From NCBI GenBank assembly GCA_016871755.1, contig VHCJ01000016.1:1-64000 (forward strand): a stretch of DNA of 64,000 nucleotides, in the 5' to 3' direction. The notes below the pieces were generated by a model. It saw only the letters and a program-made list of their open reading frames with translations. It was not told where the DNA came from and made no database searches. Below, piece after piece: positions 21,554-29,964 of this stretch; position 1 is the stretch's first letter; the number at the start of each line of letters is the position of its first letter. The stretch comes from Verrucomicrobiota bacterium (lineage in GTDB: Bacteria; Verrucomicrobiota; Verrucomicrobiia; Opitutales; Opitutaceae). A program made the position numbers and the translations under genes.

Positions 21554-22972
21554 TCAGCGGGCCGGGGCGGTGGCGGGCGGCGGTTCAGCCGGCCGCAGAT
21601 CGCGGGCGATGCGCCGCACGTCGAAGAAACTCACGTACAGGATCATCGTGAAGAGCAGCACGACGAACACGCTCTGGGTGGCGGCGATGAAGTTCGCCGG
21701 CAGGGCGCGGCCCCGGATGCGTCCGATCGTGGCGAAGAGCATGTGTCCCCCGTCGAGCACCGGGATCGGGAGCAGGTTGAAGACGGCGAGGTTGATGTTC
21801 ACGAGGATCGTGAACCACAGCACGATCCGGATGTCCGCCTGCGCGGCGAGGTGGAAAACGCGGATGATGCCGACGGGACCGCTCAGCTTCGAGATGCCGA
21901 TGTCCGAGTGTGGGTGCACCAAACTCGCGAGCGTGCGCCACGTCATCGCCAGGTGGCCGCTGAACTGGCGGACCGGATTCTCATGGATCAGGATGCTGTC
22001 GGTGGTCAGGGCCATGCCCAGATCCACGGCGTCGCCCGTCTTGGCGGAACGGGCGGGGAGTGTGAGGGTGACTTCGGTTCCCTCGCGACGCACCTGGAGC
22101 GCGACCGGTTGCTCGGCCTTCGCGTTGAGCACGTCGAGGTAGGTCTGGAGATTGAGGATCGGGGTCCCGTCGAGGGCGGCGATCCGGTCCTTCGGGCGCA
22201 CCCCCGCGCGGGCGGCGTGCGAGTCGGCATTCACGGCGTGGACGATGAGTTCGTAGGCGGGAGCGATGCCAACGCGCCGGATGCGTTCATCGCCGGCAAG
22301 ACGGGGGTAGACCGTGATGTCGCGGCGCGCGCCGTCGCGCTCGACGGTGAAGATCGCCTTGCGGCGGCCGTCGAGGGCGAGTTCCGAGCCCGTCACGAGG
22401 GTCTGCATGAGTTCCTGCCAGTCGTTCACGGCCACCCCGTCGATCGCGCGGACGGTGTCCCCGATCTGCAGGCCGGCCTCGACGGCGGGGCTGGTGATCC
22501 GCGAGCCATCGGCCAGCTCGATCGTCGGGGAGACATAGCCCACCCGCGTCGTTGCCTGCTCCGCGCTTGAGGGCTGACCGAGGAACCAGAGGAGCGTCGC
22601 GAGAAAAAACGCGAAGGCCATGTTGAACACCGCTCCGGCGACCGAGACGATCATGCGGTCGGCGTAGCTGATCGGTGGCAGCGTCTCGGCCGGGATCGCG
22701 GAGTCACCCTCGACCCCCTTGAGGTCGGCGAGTTGCGGCAGCGCGACGTAGCCGCCGAGCGGCAGCAGGGAGAGTCGGTAGTCGACGCCGTCGCGGCCCT
22801 TCCAGCCGAAGACGCGCGGACCGAAACCGATCGAGAAGCGTTCGACCTTCAGGCCGCGCCAGCGCGCGGCGAGGAAGTGGCCGAGTTCGTGGACGAAGAT
22901 CGAGCCTCCGAAGAAGAGGACGATCAGGAAGACCGCCCAGACGTTGGAGAAGAGGGAGTGGAGCAGGTCCAT
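21554..22972 (-). CDS. rseP: Site-2 metalloprotease RseP
   Basis: 472 aa. It is an inner-membrane protease that cleaves transmembrane substrates such as anti-sigma factors or signal-peptide remnants. The zinc site HExxH is VHELGHF, within the first membrane segment (about residues 10-35). The third metal ligand lies in LLPIPVLDGGHML near the C-terminus. Two PDZ-like regions sit between (around AVEAGLQIGDTVRAIDG and AGVRPKDRIAALDG). The final membrane helix is VFVVLLFTMILYV. It starts 17 bases after dxr, in the common uppS-cdsA-dxr-rseP order. Confidence 0.95.
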   Translation of the reverse strand: MDLLHSLFSNVWAVFLIVLFFGGSIFVHELGHFLAARWRGLKVERFSIGFGPRVFGWKGRDGVDYRLSLLPLGGYVALPQLADLKGVEGDSAIPAETLPPISYADRMIVSVAGAVFNMAFAFFLATLLWFLGQPSSAEQATTRVGYVSPTIELADGSRITSPAVEAGLQIGDTVRAIDGVAVNDWQELMQTLVTGSELALDGRRKAIFTVERDGARRDITVYPRLAGDERIRRVGIAPAYELIVHAVNADSHAARAGVRPKDRIAALDGTPILNLQTYLDVLNAKAEQPVALQVRREGTEVTLTLPARSAKTGDAVDLGMALTTDSILIHENPVRQFSGHLAMTWRTLASLVHPHSDIGISKLSGPVGIIRVFHLAAQADIRIVLWFTILVNINLAVFNLLPIPVLDGGHMLFATIGRIRGRALPANFIAATQSVFVVLLFTMILYVSFFDVRRIARDLRPAEPPPATAPAR

Positions 22973-22989
22973 GAAGGCTCAGGCGGGAT

Positions 22990-24183
22990 TCAGGCGTGGC
23001 GGGCGACGGCTGCTTCCGCCAGTCGCCGGGCTGCGGCGTCAATCGCCAGCACGTCCTCCAGCGAGGCGGGCAGGCGGTGCGGAAAGGCCTGCAACACCTG
23101 ATCCACCACCTGTGAAATCGCAAGGAACGGCAGGCCGTGGCCGAGGAAGGCGGCGACGGCGACCTCGTTGGCGGCGTTGTAGACGGCCGGGGCCGACCGC
23201 CCCGCCTCCATCACGTGGCGGGCGAGGGCGAACAGGGGAAAGCGCGACTCGTCGATGGGTCGGAATTCGAGCGAGAGCAGCTTGCCGAGGTCCAGCGCGT
23301 CGTCCGTCCCGGGCGCGGTGTCCGGATGGAGCAGGGCGCGTTGGATGGGGAAGGTCATGGATGGCGGACTCAGCTGCGCCAGCATCGTGCCATCGAGGAA
23401 TTCGACGAGGCAGTGGGCGATGCTCTGCGGGTGGAGCACGGCCTGACACTGCTCGGGGCGTAGTCCGAACAGGCACTGGGCCTCGATGAGTTCGAGTCCC
23501 TTGTTGGCGAGCGTGGCGGAATCCACGGTGATCTTCGGACCCATCGACCAGTTCGGATGACGGAGCGCGTCGGCCGGCGTGACGCGCGCGAGTTGGTCGA
23601 GCGGCCAGTCCCGGAATGCTCCGCCGCTGGCGGTGAGGACGATGCGGCGGACCGACCGGGAGGGTTGGTGTTCGAGGCACTGCGCGACGGCGGCGTGCTC
23701 GCTGTCGACCGGCAGGAGCCGGGCGCCCGAGGCGCGGGCCGCCGCGAGCACGAAGCTGCCCGCGAGCACGAGGATCTCCTTCGAGGCCAGCGCGAGGTCC
23801 TTGCCGGCCGCCAACGCGGCGAGCGAAGGCTCCAGTCCAGCGGTGCCGACAACCGCTACGAGCACGATGTCGGCTTCGCGCAGCGTGGCGAGCGCATGGA
23901 GTCCGGCGGCTCCCCGGTGAACCGCGGTCCCGGCGGGAAAAGCGTGCGCCGCGTCCGCGGCGTCGGCGACCGCCGGGTCTTCGATCGCGACGTGTCCGAC
24001 GCGGAACTCCCGCGCGATCGCGGCGAGCTCCTGCCAGTTGCGCTGGGCGGCGATGCCGACCAGTTCCAGCCGGTCGGGGTGCGCAGCGATGACCCGCCGG
24101 GCGCTGCGGCCGATCGACCCGGTGGCGCCGAGCAGCACGACGCGGCGGCGACGGGGGGAGGAAACGGAGGCGGGGACGTGCAC
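22990..24183 (-). CDS. dxr: 1-deoxy-D-xylulose 5-phosphate reductoisomerase
   Basis: 397 aa. It makes MEP from DXP with NADPH, the committed step of the non-mevalonate pathway. The NADPH site is the N-terminal LLGATGSIGRSA. The metal and substrate region is DSEHAAVAQCL, followed by the flexible loop TASGGAFRDWP and by SMGPKITVDSATLANKGLE. Length and motif order match the family. It is read with cdsA upstream (35-base gap) and rseP downstream. Confidence 0.96.
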   Translation of the reverse strand: MHVPASVSSPRRRRVVLLGATGSIGRSARRVIAAHPDRLELVGIAAQRNWQELAAIAREFRVGHVAIEDPAVADAADAAHAFPAGTAVHRGAAGLHALATLREADIVLVAVVGTAGLEPSLAALAAGKDLALASKEILVLAGSFVLAAARASGARLLPVDSEHAAVAQCLEHQPSRSVRRIVLTASGGAFRDWPLDQLARVTPADALRHPNWSMGPKITVDSATLANKGLELIEAQCLFGLRPEQCQAVLHPQSIAHCLVEFLDGTMLAQLSPPSMTFPIQRALLHPDTAPGTDDALDLGKLLSLEFRPIDESRFPLFALARHVMEAGRSAPAVYNAANEVAVAAFLGHGLPFLAISQVVDQVLQAFPHRLPASLEDVLAIDAAARRLAEAAVARHA

Positions 24184-24218
24184 GCGGGCAGGAGGAGGGA
24201 CGCGGGAGCGCGGCGCGC

Positions 24219-25043
24219 TTAGCGGAGCAGCGCGGCGAAGGTCACGTGCGCCAGTGGCGCCGCGAGGATCAAGCTGTCGGACAGGTCAAACATCCCGCCG
24301 ATTCCCGGAATCGTCTTCCCGGAATCCTTCACGTCCGCCCGGCGCTTGATGATCGACTCGACCAAGTCGGAGACCGCTGCGATCGCCGCGACTGGCACCG
24401 CGAAGGCCGCCGCCGCCGCCGGCGTGAACGACTCCGGCAGCATGTCGCGCCCCAGCCAGGCCACTCCGGCTCCGACGAGGGCGGACGTCAGGAGCCCGCC
24501 GAAGAATCCCTCCCACGTTTTTTTCGGGCTGATCTGCGGCGCGAACGGGTGACGCCCGAAGGCGAGCCCGGAGAGCAGGGCGCCGACATCGCAGAACTTC
24601 GAGACCGCGATCAGCCACAGCGCGAGGATCAGGCCGGTCCGCGGATGGGGTGCATCGAGCATCAGGATGCGCACGATGAAGTGCAGCATGAACGGCACGT
24701 AGAGCAGGCCGAAGAGCGTCCAGCCGAGGGTCTCGACCCGGTTGTGCGGCTCGCGCTCGCCGAGGATGCGGAGCGCGACGAGGATGACGGCGGTGGCCAG
24801 CCACGCTGAGGTGTCAAAGCCGGGCTCGAGGTAGAGCGGGCTGACGACGAGGGCGCCGCCGAGCACCATGCCGAGGACATTGAATGGCGCGACGCCGGTG
24901 CGGGCGACCATCGCGTAGAACTCGCGCAGCGTGAGCACGGCGATGGCGCCGACGAGCCAGACGGCGCCGGTGACGCCGAAGAAGCGCAGGCAGGCGAGGA
25001 CGATGGTCCAGAGGGCAAGGGTGCTGAGGATGCGCTTGAGCAC
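24219..25043 (-). CDS. cdsA: Phosphatidate cytidylyltransferase
   Basis: 274 aa from GTG 25043. It makes CDP-diacylglycerol from phosphatidate and CTP in the inner membrane. Seven or eight hydrophobic helices are visible. The signature is near the C-terminus: a conserved SPKKTWEGFFGG and then SDLVESIIKRRADVKDSGKTIPGIGGMFDLSDSL, which contains the metal-binding D residues (shown here only as the family motif). A start at ATG 25109 would overlap uppS by 50 bases and add a Ser/Pro-rich stretch, so the GTG is preferred although no Shine-Dalgarno is visible. Confidence 0.93.
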   Translation of the reverse strand: MLKRILSTLALWTIVLACLRFFGVTGAVWLVGAIAVLTLREFYAMVARTGVAPFNVLGMVLGGALVVSPLYLEPGFDTSAWLATAVILVALRILGEREPHNRVETLGWTLFGLLYVPFMLHFIVRILMLDAPHPRTGLILALWLIAVSKFCDVGALLSGLAFGRHPFAPQISPKKTWEGFFGGLLTSALVGAGVAWLGRDMLPESFTPAAAAAFAVPVAAIAAVSDLVESIIKRRADVKDSGKTIPGIGGMFDLSDSLILAAPLAHVTFAALLR

Positions 25044-25059
25044 GGGGAAGGGAGGGGTG

Positions 25060-25800
25060 CTAGGACGCGGGGTTGAGCTGCTCGCTGGTCTGGCCGAAGC
25101 GCCGCTCACGGCGCCCGTACTCGGCGACCGCCGCCGTCAGCTCAGCCTTCCCGAAATCCGGCCAGAGCACCGGGGTGAAGACGAACTCGGCGTAGGCGCT
25201 CTGCAGCAGCAGGAAGTTGCTCAGGCGGGTCTCGCCGGACGTGCGGATGACGAGGTCCGGGTCGGGCAGGCCGGCGGTCGCCAGATAGCGGCTGAACGTG
25301 TCCCACGTCGCGCTGTCCACCCGCTCGCGCCCCTCCGCGACGGCAGTGGCGTAGGCCTTGGCGGCCTCGAGGACCTCGTCGCGCGAACCATAGTTCAGCG
25401 CCAGCACGAGGGTGTGCTCGGTGAAGCCTGCCGTCGCCGCCGTTGCCCGCGCCAGCGCCTGCTGCACGGCGGGCGGCAGCGCCTCGACGTGGCCGATGGT
25501 GCGGAGTCGGATGCGGTTCTCGACGAGGCGAGCGGTCTCGCGGTCGAGGAACCATTCCAGCAGGCCCATCAGGGCGCCGACCTCCTCGACGGGTCGCTTC
25601 CAGTTCTCGGCCGAGAAGGCATACAGCGTGATCTGCCGGATCCCCAGCTGCCACGCCGTTTCCAGCACGGTCCGCACCACCTCCACGCCCCGGCGGTGGC
25701 CCTCGATCCGGGGCAGGCCGCGTTGCCGGGCCCAGCGGCCGTTGCCATCCATGATGAAGGCGACGTGACGGGGAACGGGGAGGGCGGCCGGAGCGGACAT
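25060..25800 (-). CDS. uppS: Undecaprenyl diphosphate synthase
   Basis: 246 aa. It adds eight isopentenyl units to farnesyl diphosphate to form the lipid carrier for peptidoglycan. The catalytic Asp18 is in FIMDGNGRWA. Further family blocks are HRRGVEVVR, TLYAFSAENWKRP, and the C-terminal DLVIRTSGETRLSNFLLLQSAYAE with LWPDF. ATG 25800 is chosen; a longer frame to 26004 would overlap the divergent dehydratase gene. It is first in the five-gene isoprenoid/envelope operon. Confidence 0.96.
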   Translation of the reverse strand: MSAPAALPVPRHVAFIMDGNGRWARQRGLPRIEGHRRGVEVVRTVLETAWQLGIRQITLYAFSAENWKRPVEEVGALMGLLEWFLDRETARLVENRIRLRTIGHVEALPPAVQQALARATAATAGFTEHTLVLALNYGSRDEVLEAAKAYATAVAEGRERVDSATWDTFSRYLATAGLPDPDLVIRTSGETRLSNFLLLQSAYAEFVFTPVLWPDFGKAELTAAVAEYGRRERRFGQTSEQLNPAS

Positions 25801-25867
25801 TCGCGGTCCGTCAGTCAGCGGTCGGGGCGGCGGTTTGACAAGGCGGAAGGACGCGGTTGGGTGCGGG

Positions 25868-26179
25868 ATGCGCACCCCTCCGGCCGCCCTGTCGCCGTCC
25901 GATCTGCAACGCCGCCTCGCTGACCTCCCGGGTTGGCGGGTCGGGGCCGGGACGATCGAGCGCACGTGGGAATTCGCCGACTTCGGGGCCGCGTTCGACT
26001 TCATGACCCGGGTCGCGGCCGACGCGGAGGCGCTGGACCACCATCCCGACTGGTCGAACGTCTACCGCCGGGTTTCGGTCCGGCTGTCCACGCACGAAGC
26101 CGGGAACCAAGTGACGGAGCGCGATCTCGCGCTCGCGGCCTGCATGGACCGCCACGCCGCGGCGGTGGCGGCGGGGTGA
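25868..26179 (+). CDS. 4a-hydroxytetrahydrobiopterin dehydratase
   Basis: 103 aa, the normal length for pterin-4a-carbinolamine dehydratase. The active-site motif is ALDHHPDWSNVYRRV, with the paired His and the later His in LSTHEAG. VTERDLALA is the standard last helix. The enzyme regenerates oxidised pterin after aromatic amino acid hydroxylases and can also act as a moonlighting coactivator. No aromatic hydroxylase is in the window. The nos gene at 12548 is another pterin user, but it does not make a 4a-hydroxy product, so a direct link is only speculative. It is divergent from uppS, with a 67-base gap. A longer start at 25835 is less likely. Confidence 0.93.
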   Translation: MRTPPAALSPSDLQRRLADLPGWRVGAGTIERTWEFADFGAAFDFMTRVAADAEALDHHPDWSNVYRRVSVRLSTHEAGNQVTERDLALAACMDRHAAAVAAG

Positions 26180-26213
26180 GGCACTGTCGGCGCGGGTGCG
26201 CCGACGCTCGGCC

Positions 26214-27176
26214 TCAAAGGCCGAGCATGAAGTTCATGGTCCGATCCGGCTCGCCGGGCAGGTACTCGTGGCCGAAATCCGGGTAGATCACCACGTCCTT
26301 GGGTGACGTGATGCGGTTGTAGGCGGCGAACTGGGTGCTGGGCAGGCAGATGGTGTCCATCAAGCCGCAGAACATCAGCACCTCGGCCCGGATGCGCGGC
26401 GCGAGGAATTGCACGTCGATGTAGCCGAGCTTGCGAAAGATCTCCGTCTCGCGCTCGTGGCGCGGATCGAACCAGCGGAAATAGTCGCGCAGTTCCTGAT
26501 AGGCGTCCTTGGCCTGATCCATCTCCCACGTGCGGAGGTAATCACTGAGGAACGGAAAGACCGGGGCGGCCCGGCGGATGCGCGGCTCGAGCGCGGCGCA
26601 GGCGATTGTGAGGGCGCCGCCCTGCGATCCGCCCATCGCGCCGACCCGCTGGGGGTCGACTTCCGGGAGGGCGAGCACGACGCGCGCGAGCTGGGCCGTA
26701 TCGAGAAAGATGTGGCGGAACAGCAGGCGGTGCGGGTTCGGATCATCCAGACCGCGGATGATGTGACCCCGGTGGGTGTTTCCCGGCACCGCGCCGCGGT
26801 CCTCGGAGCGCCCGCCCTGCCCGCGGCAGTCGAGTGCGGCGACGCAGAAGCCCTGGCTCACGTAGGCGAGCTTGCCGGCCCAGTCGCCGCTGTTCCCGGT
26901 GTAGCCGTGGAACTGGAGCACCGCGGGGCAGTGCTTCGCGCCAGCGGGGCGGAGGTACTTCGCGTAGACGCGCGCTCCGTCCGTGCCGGTGAACCAGAGA
27001 TCGAAACACTCGACCCCGCGGACATGGAGGACTGGATTCGGCTTCAGTTCGACCTGCGGCGGCGTGGCGTCGAGTTCGCGCAGCGCGGCGTCCCAGTAGG
27101 CATCAAAATCCTCGGGCCGGGGATTGCGGCCGGAGTAGGAGAACAGTTCACCGAGGGGCTTGTCGATCAAGGGCAT
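26214..27176 (-). CDS. Acetylxylan esterase family alpha/beta hydrolase
   Basis: 320 aa matching the AXE1/cephalosporin-C deacetylase family, cytosolic serine esterases that remove acetyl groups from xylo-oligosaccharides. The substrate loop is GYTGNSGDWAGKLAYVSQGF followed by DCRGQGGRSED. The nucleophile Ser is in GGSQGGALT. The acid Asp is in GLMDTICLPST and the His is in DFGHEYLPG. No signal peptide is seen, so it would act on sugars already imported. It ends the minus-strand run that starts at 34268. Which acetylated sugar it uses is not clear. Confidence 0.9.
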   Translation of the reverse strand: MPLIDKPLGELFSYSGRNPRPEDFDAYWDAALRELDATPPQVELKPNPVLHVRGVECFDLWFTGTDGARVYAKYLRPAGAKHCPAVLQFHGYTGNSGDWAGKLAYVSQGFCVAALDCRGQGGRSEDRGAVPGNTHRGHIIRGLDDPNPHRLLFRHIFLDTAQLARVVLALPEVDPQRVGAMGGSQGGALTIACAALEPRIRRAAPVFPFLSDYLRTWEMDQAKDAYQELRDYFRWFDPRHERETEIFRKLGYIDVQFLAPRIRAEVLMFCGLMDTICLPSTQFAAYNRITSPKDVVIYPDFGHEYLPGEPDRTMNFMLGL

Positions 27177-27265
27177 GGGACGCGGGGGAGGAGTCCCGGA
27201 GGGAATACTTTCCCCGCCCCGGGGCGAGCCTGAACGGTGTCAGGCCCGGGGGCCGACGGCGCGCC

Positions 27266-27901
27266 TCATGCCTTGGGCTTGGCCGCTGGCGCGACCACGG
27301 CGGGATGCTTCTTCAGCTTGTCCAGCTTCGGCTTGATCACCACGCGGCAGTAGCCGGCGCTGGGATTCTTGCGGAAGTAGTCCTGATGATACTCCTCCGC
27401 CTCGTAGAAGGTCTCAAGGGGCACGATCTCGGTCACGATCCGGTTGCCCCAGCCCGGCTGGGCGGCCGCGCGGGAGGCCTCGGCCGCGGCCCGCTCCTCC
27501 TCGGAGGTCGTGAGGATGATCGAACGGTACTGCGTCCCCTCATCGGCACCCTGACGGTTCAGCGTGGTCGGGTCGTGGATGGCCCAGAAGAAGTCGATGA
27601 CCGCGCGGTAGGACACCACTGCGGGATCGAATTCGATGCGGATCACCTCGGCATGGCCGGTCATGCCGGTCGATATCTGCTTGTACGTCGGGTTGCGCGT
27701 CTGGCCGCCGGCGTAGCCGCTGACGACGGAGACGATGCCGGGCATGATCTCGTAGGCCGCCTCCGTGCACCAGAAGCACCCGCCGCCGACGTAGGCGAAA
27801 CGGTGGGAGGAGGCAGGGGACGCGGCGTGGGCGGTGGAACTGACCATGGCGAGGAAGGCGACGAAGAGGGCGGGCAGGGGGAGGCGGAGTCGGGCGGTCA
27901 T
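27266..27901 (-). CDS. msrA: Peptide-methionine (S)-S-oxide reductase MsrA, exported
   Basis: 211 aa. It reduces the S-epimer of oxidised methionine in proteins. The catalytic Cys42 is in GGGCFWCTEAAY. Family blocks GYAGGQTRNPTY, GHAEVIRIEFDP, DEGTQYRSII and YHQDYFRKNP follow in order. Residues 1-26 form a signal peptide (LFVAFLAMVSSTAHA), so this copy should work in the periplasm, repairing exported proteins. Resolving Cys is in GYCRVV. It lies 53 bases downstream of ettA. Confidence 0.95.
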   Translation of the reverse strand: MTARLRLPLPALFVAFLAMVSSTAHAASPASSHRFAYVGGGCFWCTEAAYEIMPGIVSVVSGYAGGQTRNPTYKQISTGMTGHAEVIRIEFDPAVVSYRAVIDFFWAIHDPTTLNRQGADEGTQYRSIILTTSEEERAAAEASRAAAQPGWGNRIVTEIVPLETFYEAEEYHQDYFRKNPSAGYCRVVIKPKLDKLKKHPAVVAPAAKPKA

Positions 27902-27954
27902 GGTTAAAGGTAAGCGGAGCCGGGAAACCGCAAGCGGACCCGGTGAGGGGCGGT

Positions 27955-29640
27955 TCAGCGCGTCAGCCGGCGGTACTTGATCCGCTTGGGTGTGTCGGCG
28001 TCGTGCCCCTTGCGGCGGCGGTAGTCCTCCAGGTAGCTGGAGTAGTTCCCGGCGAACCAGTGCACTTGGCTGTCGCCCTCGAAGGCGAGGATGTGGGTGG
28101 CCACGCGGTCGAGGAACCAGCGATCGTGGGAGACCACGACGGCGCAGCCGGCGAAGCCCTCCAGCGCTTCCTCCAGCGCACGGATGGAGTTTACGTCGAG
28201 GTCGTTCGTCGGCTCGTCGAGCAGGATGAGATTGGCCCCCGCCTTGAGCAGGCGGGCGAGATGGACGCGGTTGCGCTCGCCGCCGGAGAGTATGCCCACC
28301 TTCTTCTGCTGGTCAGCCCCGGTGAAGCCGAACTGGGCGCAATAGGCGCGCGCGTTCACCTCGCGGCCGCCGAGGTCGAGGATCTCGTTCCCCTCGCTGA
28401 TCGCCTGATAGATCGTCTGGCCGTCCGGCAGCGCGTCGCGGGACTGGTCCACGTGCGCGATCTTCACGGTGTCGCCGACGCGCAGCGAGCCGCGATCCGG
28501 GGTTTCGGCGCCGACGATCATGCGGAACAGCGTTGTCTTGCCCGCGCCGTTGGGGCCGACGACGCCAACGATGCCGCCGGGGGGGAGCGAAAAGGTGAGG
28601 TTGTCGAAGAGGAGGCGTTCGCCGTACGCCTTGGCGAGGCCCTGACTGTCGACCACGAGGGTGCCGAGGCGCGGGCCGGGCGGGACGACGAGTTCAAAGT
28701 CACGCTCCTTCTCGGCGACGTTCTGCTTGAGCATGGCCTCGTAGGCGCTGATGCGCGCCTGCGACTTGGCGACGCGCGCCTTGGCGGACTGGCGGATCCA
28801 CTCCAACTCGCGGGCCATCGCCTTCTGGCGGCGGTCCTCGGTGCGTTGCTCGACCGCCAGCCGGCGCTGCTTCTGCTCGAGCCAGCCGGAATAGTTGCCC
28901 TTCCACGGAATCCCGTGCCCGCGGTCCAGTTCGAGGATCCACTGCGCCACGTTGTCGAGGAAGTAGCGGTCGTGCGTCACCGCGATCACCGTGCCTTCGT
29001 AGCGCGCGAGGTGCTGCTCGAGCCAGTGCACGCTCTCGGCGTCGAGGTGATTGGTCGGTTCGTCCAGGAGCAGGATCGAGGGTTTCTGCAGGAGCAGGCG
29101 GGCGAGGGCGACCCGCCGCCGCTCGCCGCCGGAGAGGCGGTCGACGATCTGGTCACCCGGCGAGCAGCGCAGGGCATCCATGGCCATTTCGACCTGCGGA
29201 GTGACGTCCCACGCGCCCAGTTGCTCGATCTTCTCCTGCAGTTCGCCCTGCTTCGTCATGATGCGGTCCTTGGCCGCATCGTCCGCCGCGTCGTTGAGTC
29301 CGTCCCAGGTGGCATCGTATGCGGCGACGAGATCGGTGAGGTGCCGGACCCCTTCCTCGACGCAGGCCCGCACGGTCGCGCCGGCGGTGAGGCTGGGCTC
29401 CTGCTCGAGGAGGCCGACGGAGTAGCCGGGCTCGAAGTGCACCCGGCCGTCGATGTCGGTGTCGCGTCCCGCGAGGATGCGCAGGAGCGAGGACTTGCCG
29501 GAGCCGTTGAGGCCGAGCACGCCGATCTTCGCGCCGTAGTAGAATGACAGCGAGATGTCGCGGAGGATTTCCTTGCGCTCGATTTTCTTCGCGACGCCGA
29601 GCATCGAGAAGATGATCTTGGGCTCTTCGGTCTTGGCCAT
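27955..29640 (-). CDS. ettA: Energy-dependent translational throttle protein EttA (ABC-F)
   Basis: 561 aa, close to the 555-aa E. coli EttA. This ABC-F ATPase binds the ribosomal E site and gates early elongation according to ADP/ATP ratio. It has two nucleotide-binding domains: Walker [10 protein letters not shown] and [12 protein letters not shown] signatures [12 protein letters not shown] and [12 protein letters not shown]; Walker [13 protein letters not shown] and [12 protein letters not shown]. Between them is the arm/linker region rich in Lys, Arg and Gln. There are no membrane segments. ATG 29640 is chosen over an Arg-rich extension. Confidence 0.95.
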   Translation of the reverse strand: MAKTEEPKIIFSMLGVAKKIERKEILRDISLSFYYGAKIGVLGLNGSGKSSLLRILAGRDTDIDGRVHFEPGYSVGLLEQEPSLTAGATVRACVEEGVRHLTDLVAAYDATWDGLNDAADDAAKDRIMTKQGELQEKIEQLGAWDVTPQVEMAMDALRCSPGDQIVDRLSGGERRRVALARLLLQKPSILLLDEPTNHLDAESVHWLEQHLARYEGTVIAVTHDRYFLDNVAQWILELDRGHGIPWKGNYSGWLEQKQRRLAVEQRTEDRRQKAMARELEWIRQSAKARVAKSQARISAYEAMLKQNVAEKERDFELVVPPGPRLGTLVVDSQGLAKAYGERLLFDNLTFSLPPGGIVGVVGPNGAGKTTLFRMIVGAETPDRGSLRVGDTVKIAHVDQSRDALPDGQTIYQAISEGNEILDLGGREVNARAYCAQFGFTGADQQKKVGILSGGERNRVHLARLLKAGANLILLDEPTNDLDVNSIRALEEALEGFAGCAVVVSHDRWFLDRVATHILAFEGDSQVHWFAGNYSSYLEDYRRRKGHDADTPKRIKYRRLTR

Positions 29641-29675
29641 GGAGTCCCGGAAGGAATCCCGAGCGGCCGACGGCG

Positions 29676-29957
29676 TCAACCGCCGGGGCGCGGGGCGGTG
29701 GTCAACTCGAGGTGCCGCAGGCGCGCGCGGGCGTCCGCGGCGTCGAGGCCGCACATCGACGGCTCGGGGCGCAGCGAGACGCAGACGGCCGGCCGTTCCG
29801 GACGTCCGAAGAGCCGGCAGGACAGGTCGTCGGCCAGTTGCACGCAGGAAATCCCCGCCGGCTTCCCGTGGGGCATGCCGGGGATCGGCGATGAGATCGA
29901 GGGAGCGATGCAGCAGGCACCGCAGCCGGGCCGGCAGGCGTGATCGATCGACGACAC
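29676..29957 (-). CDS. YkgJ family cysteine cluster protein
   Basis: 93 aa of the YkgJ/UPF0153 type, small proteins thought to bind a zinc or iron-sulfur centre through four or more Cys. The cluster is visible as CRPGCGACC near residue 8-16, a second Cys in GISCVQLADDLSCRLF, and a third in PAVC. The pattern ends with MCG near residue 70. The biochemical role of the family is unknown. It begins 7 bases after the DUF748 gene and 35 bases before ettA. Confidence 0.9.
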   Translation of the reverse strand: MSSIDHACRPGCGACCIAPSISSPIPGMPHGKPAGISCVQLADDLSCRLFGRPERPAVCVSLRPEPSMCGLDAADARARLRHLELTTAPRPGG

Positions 29958-29964
29958 GCTTGGT

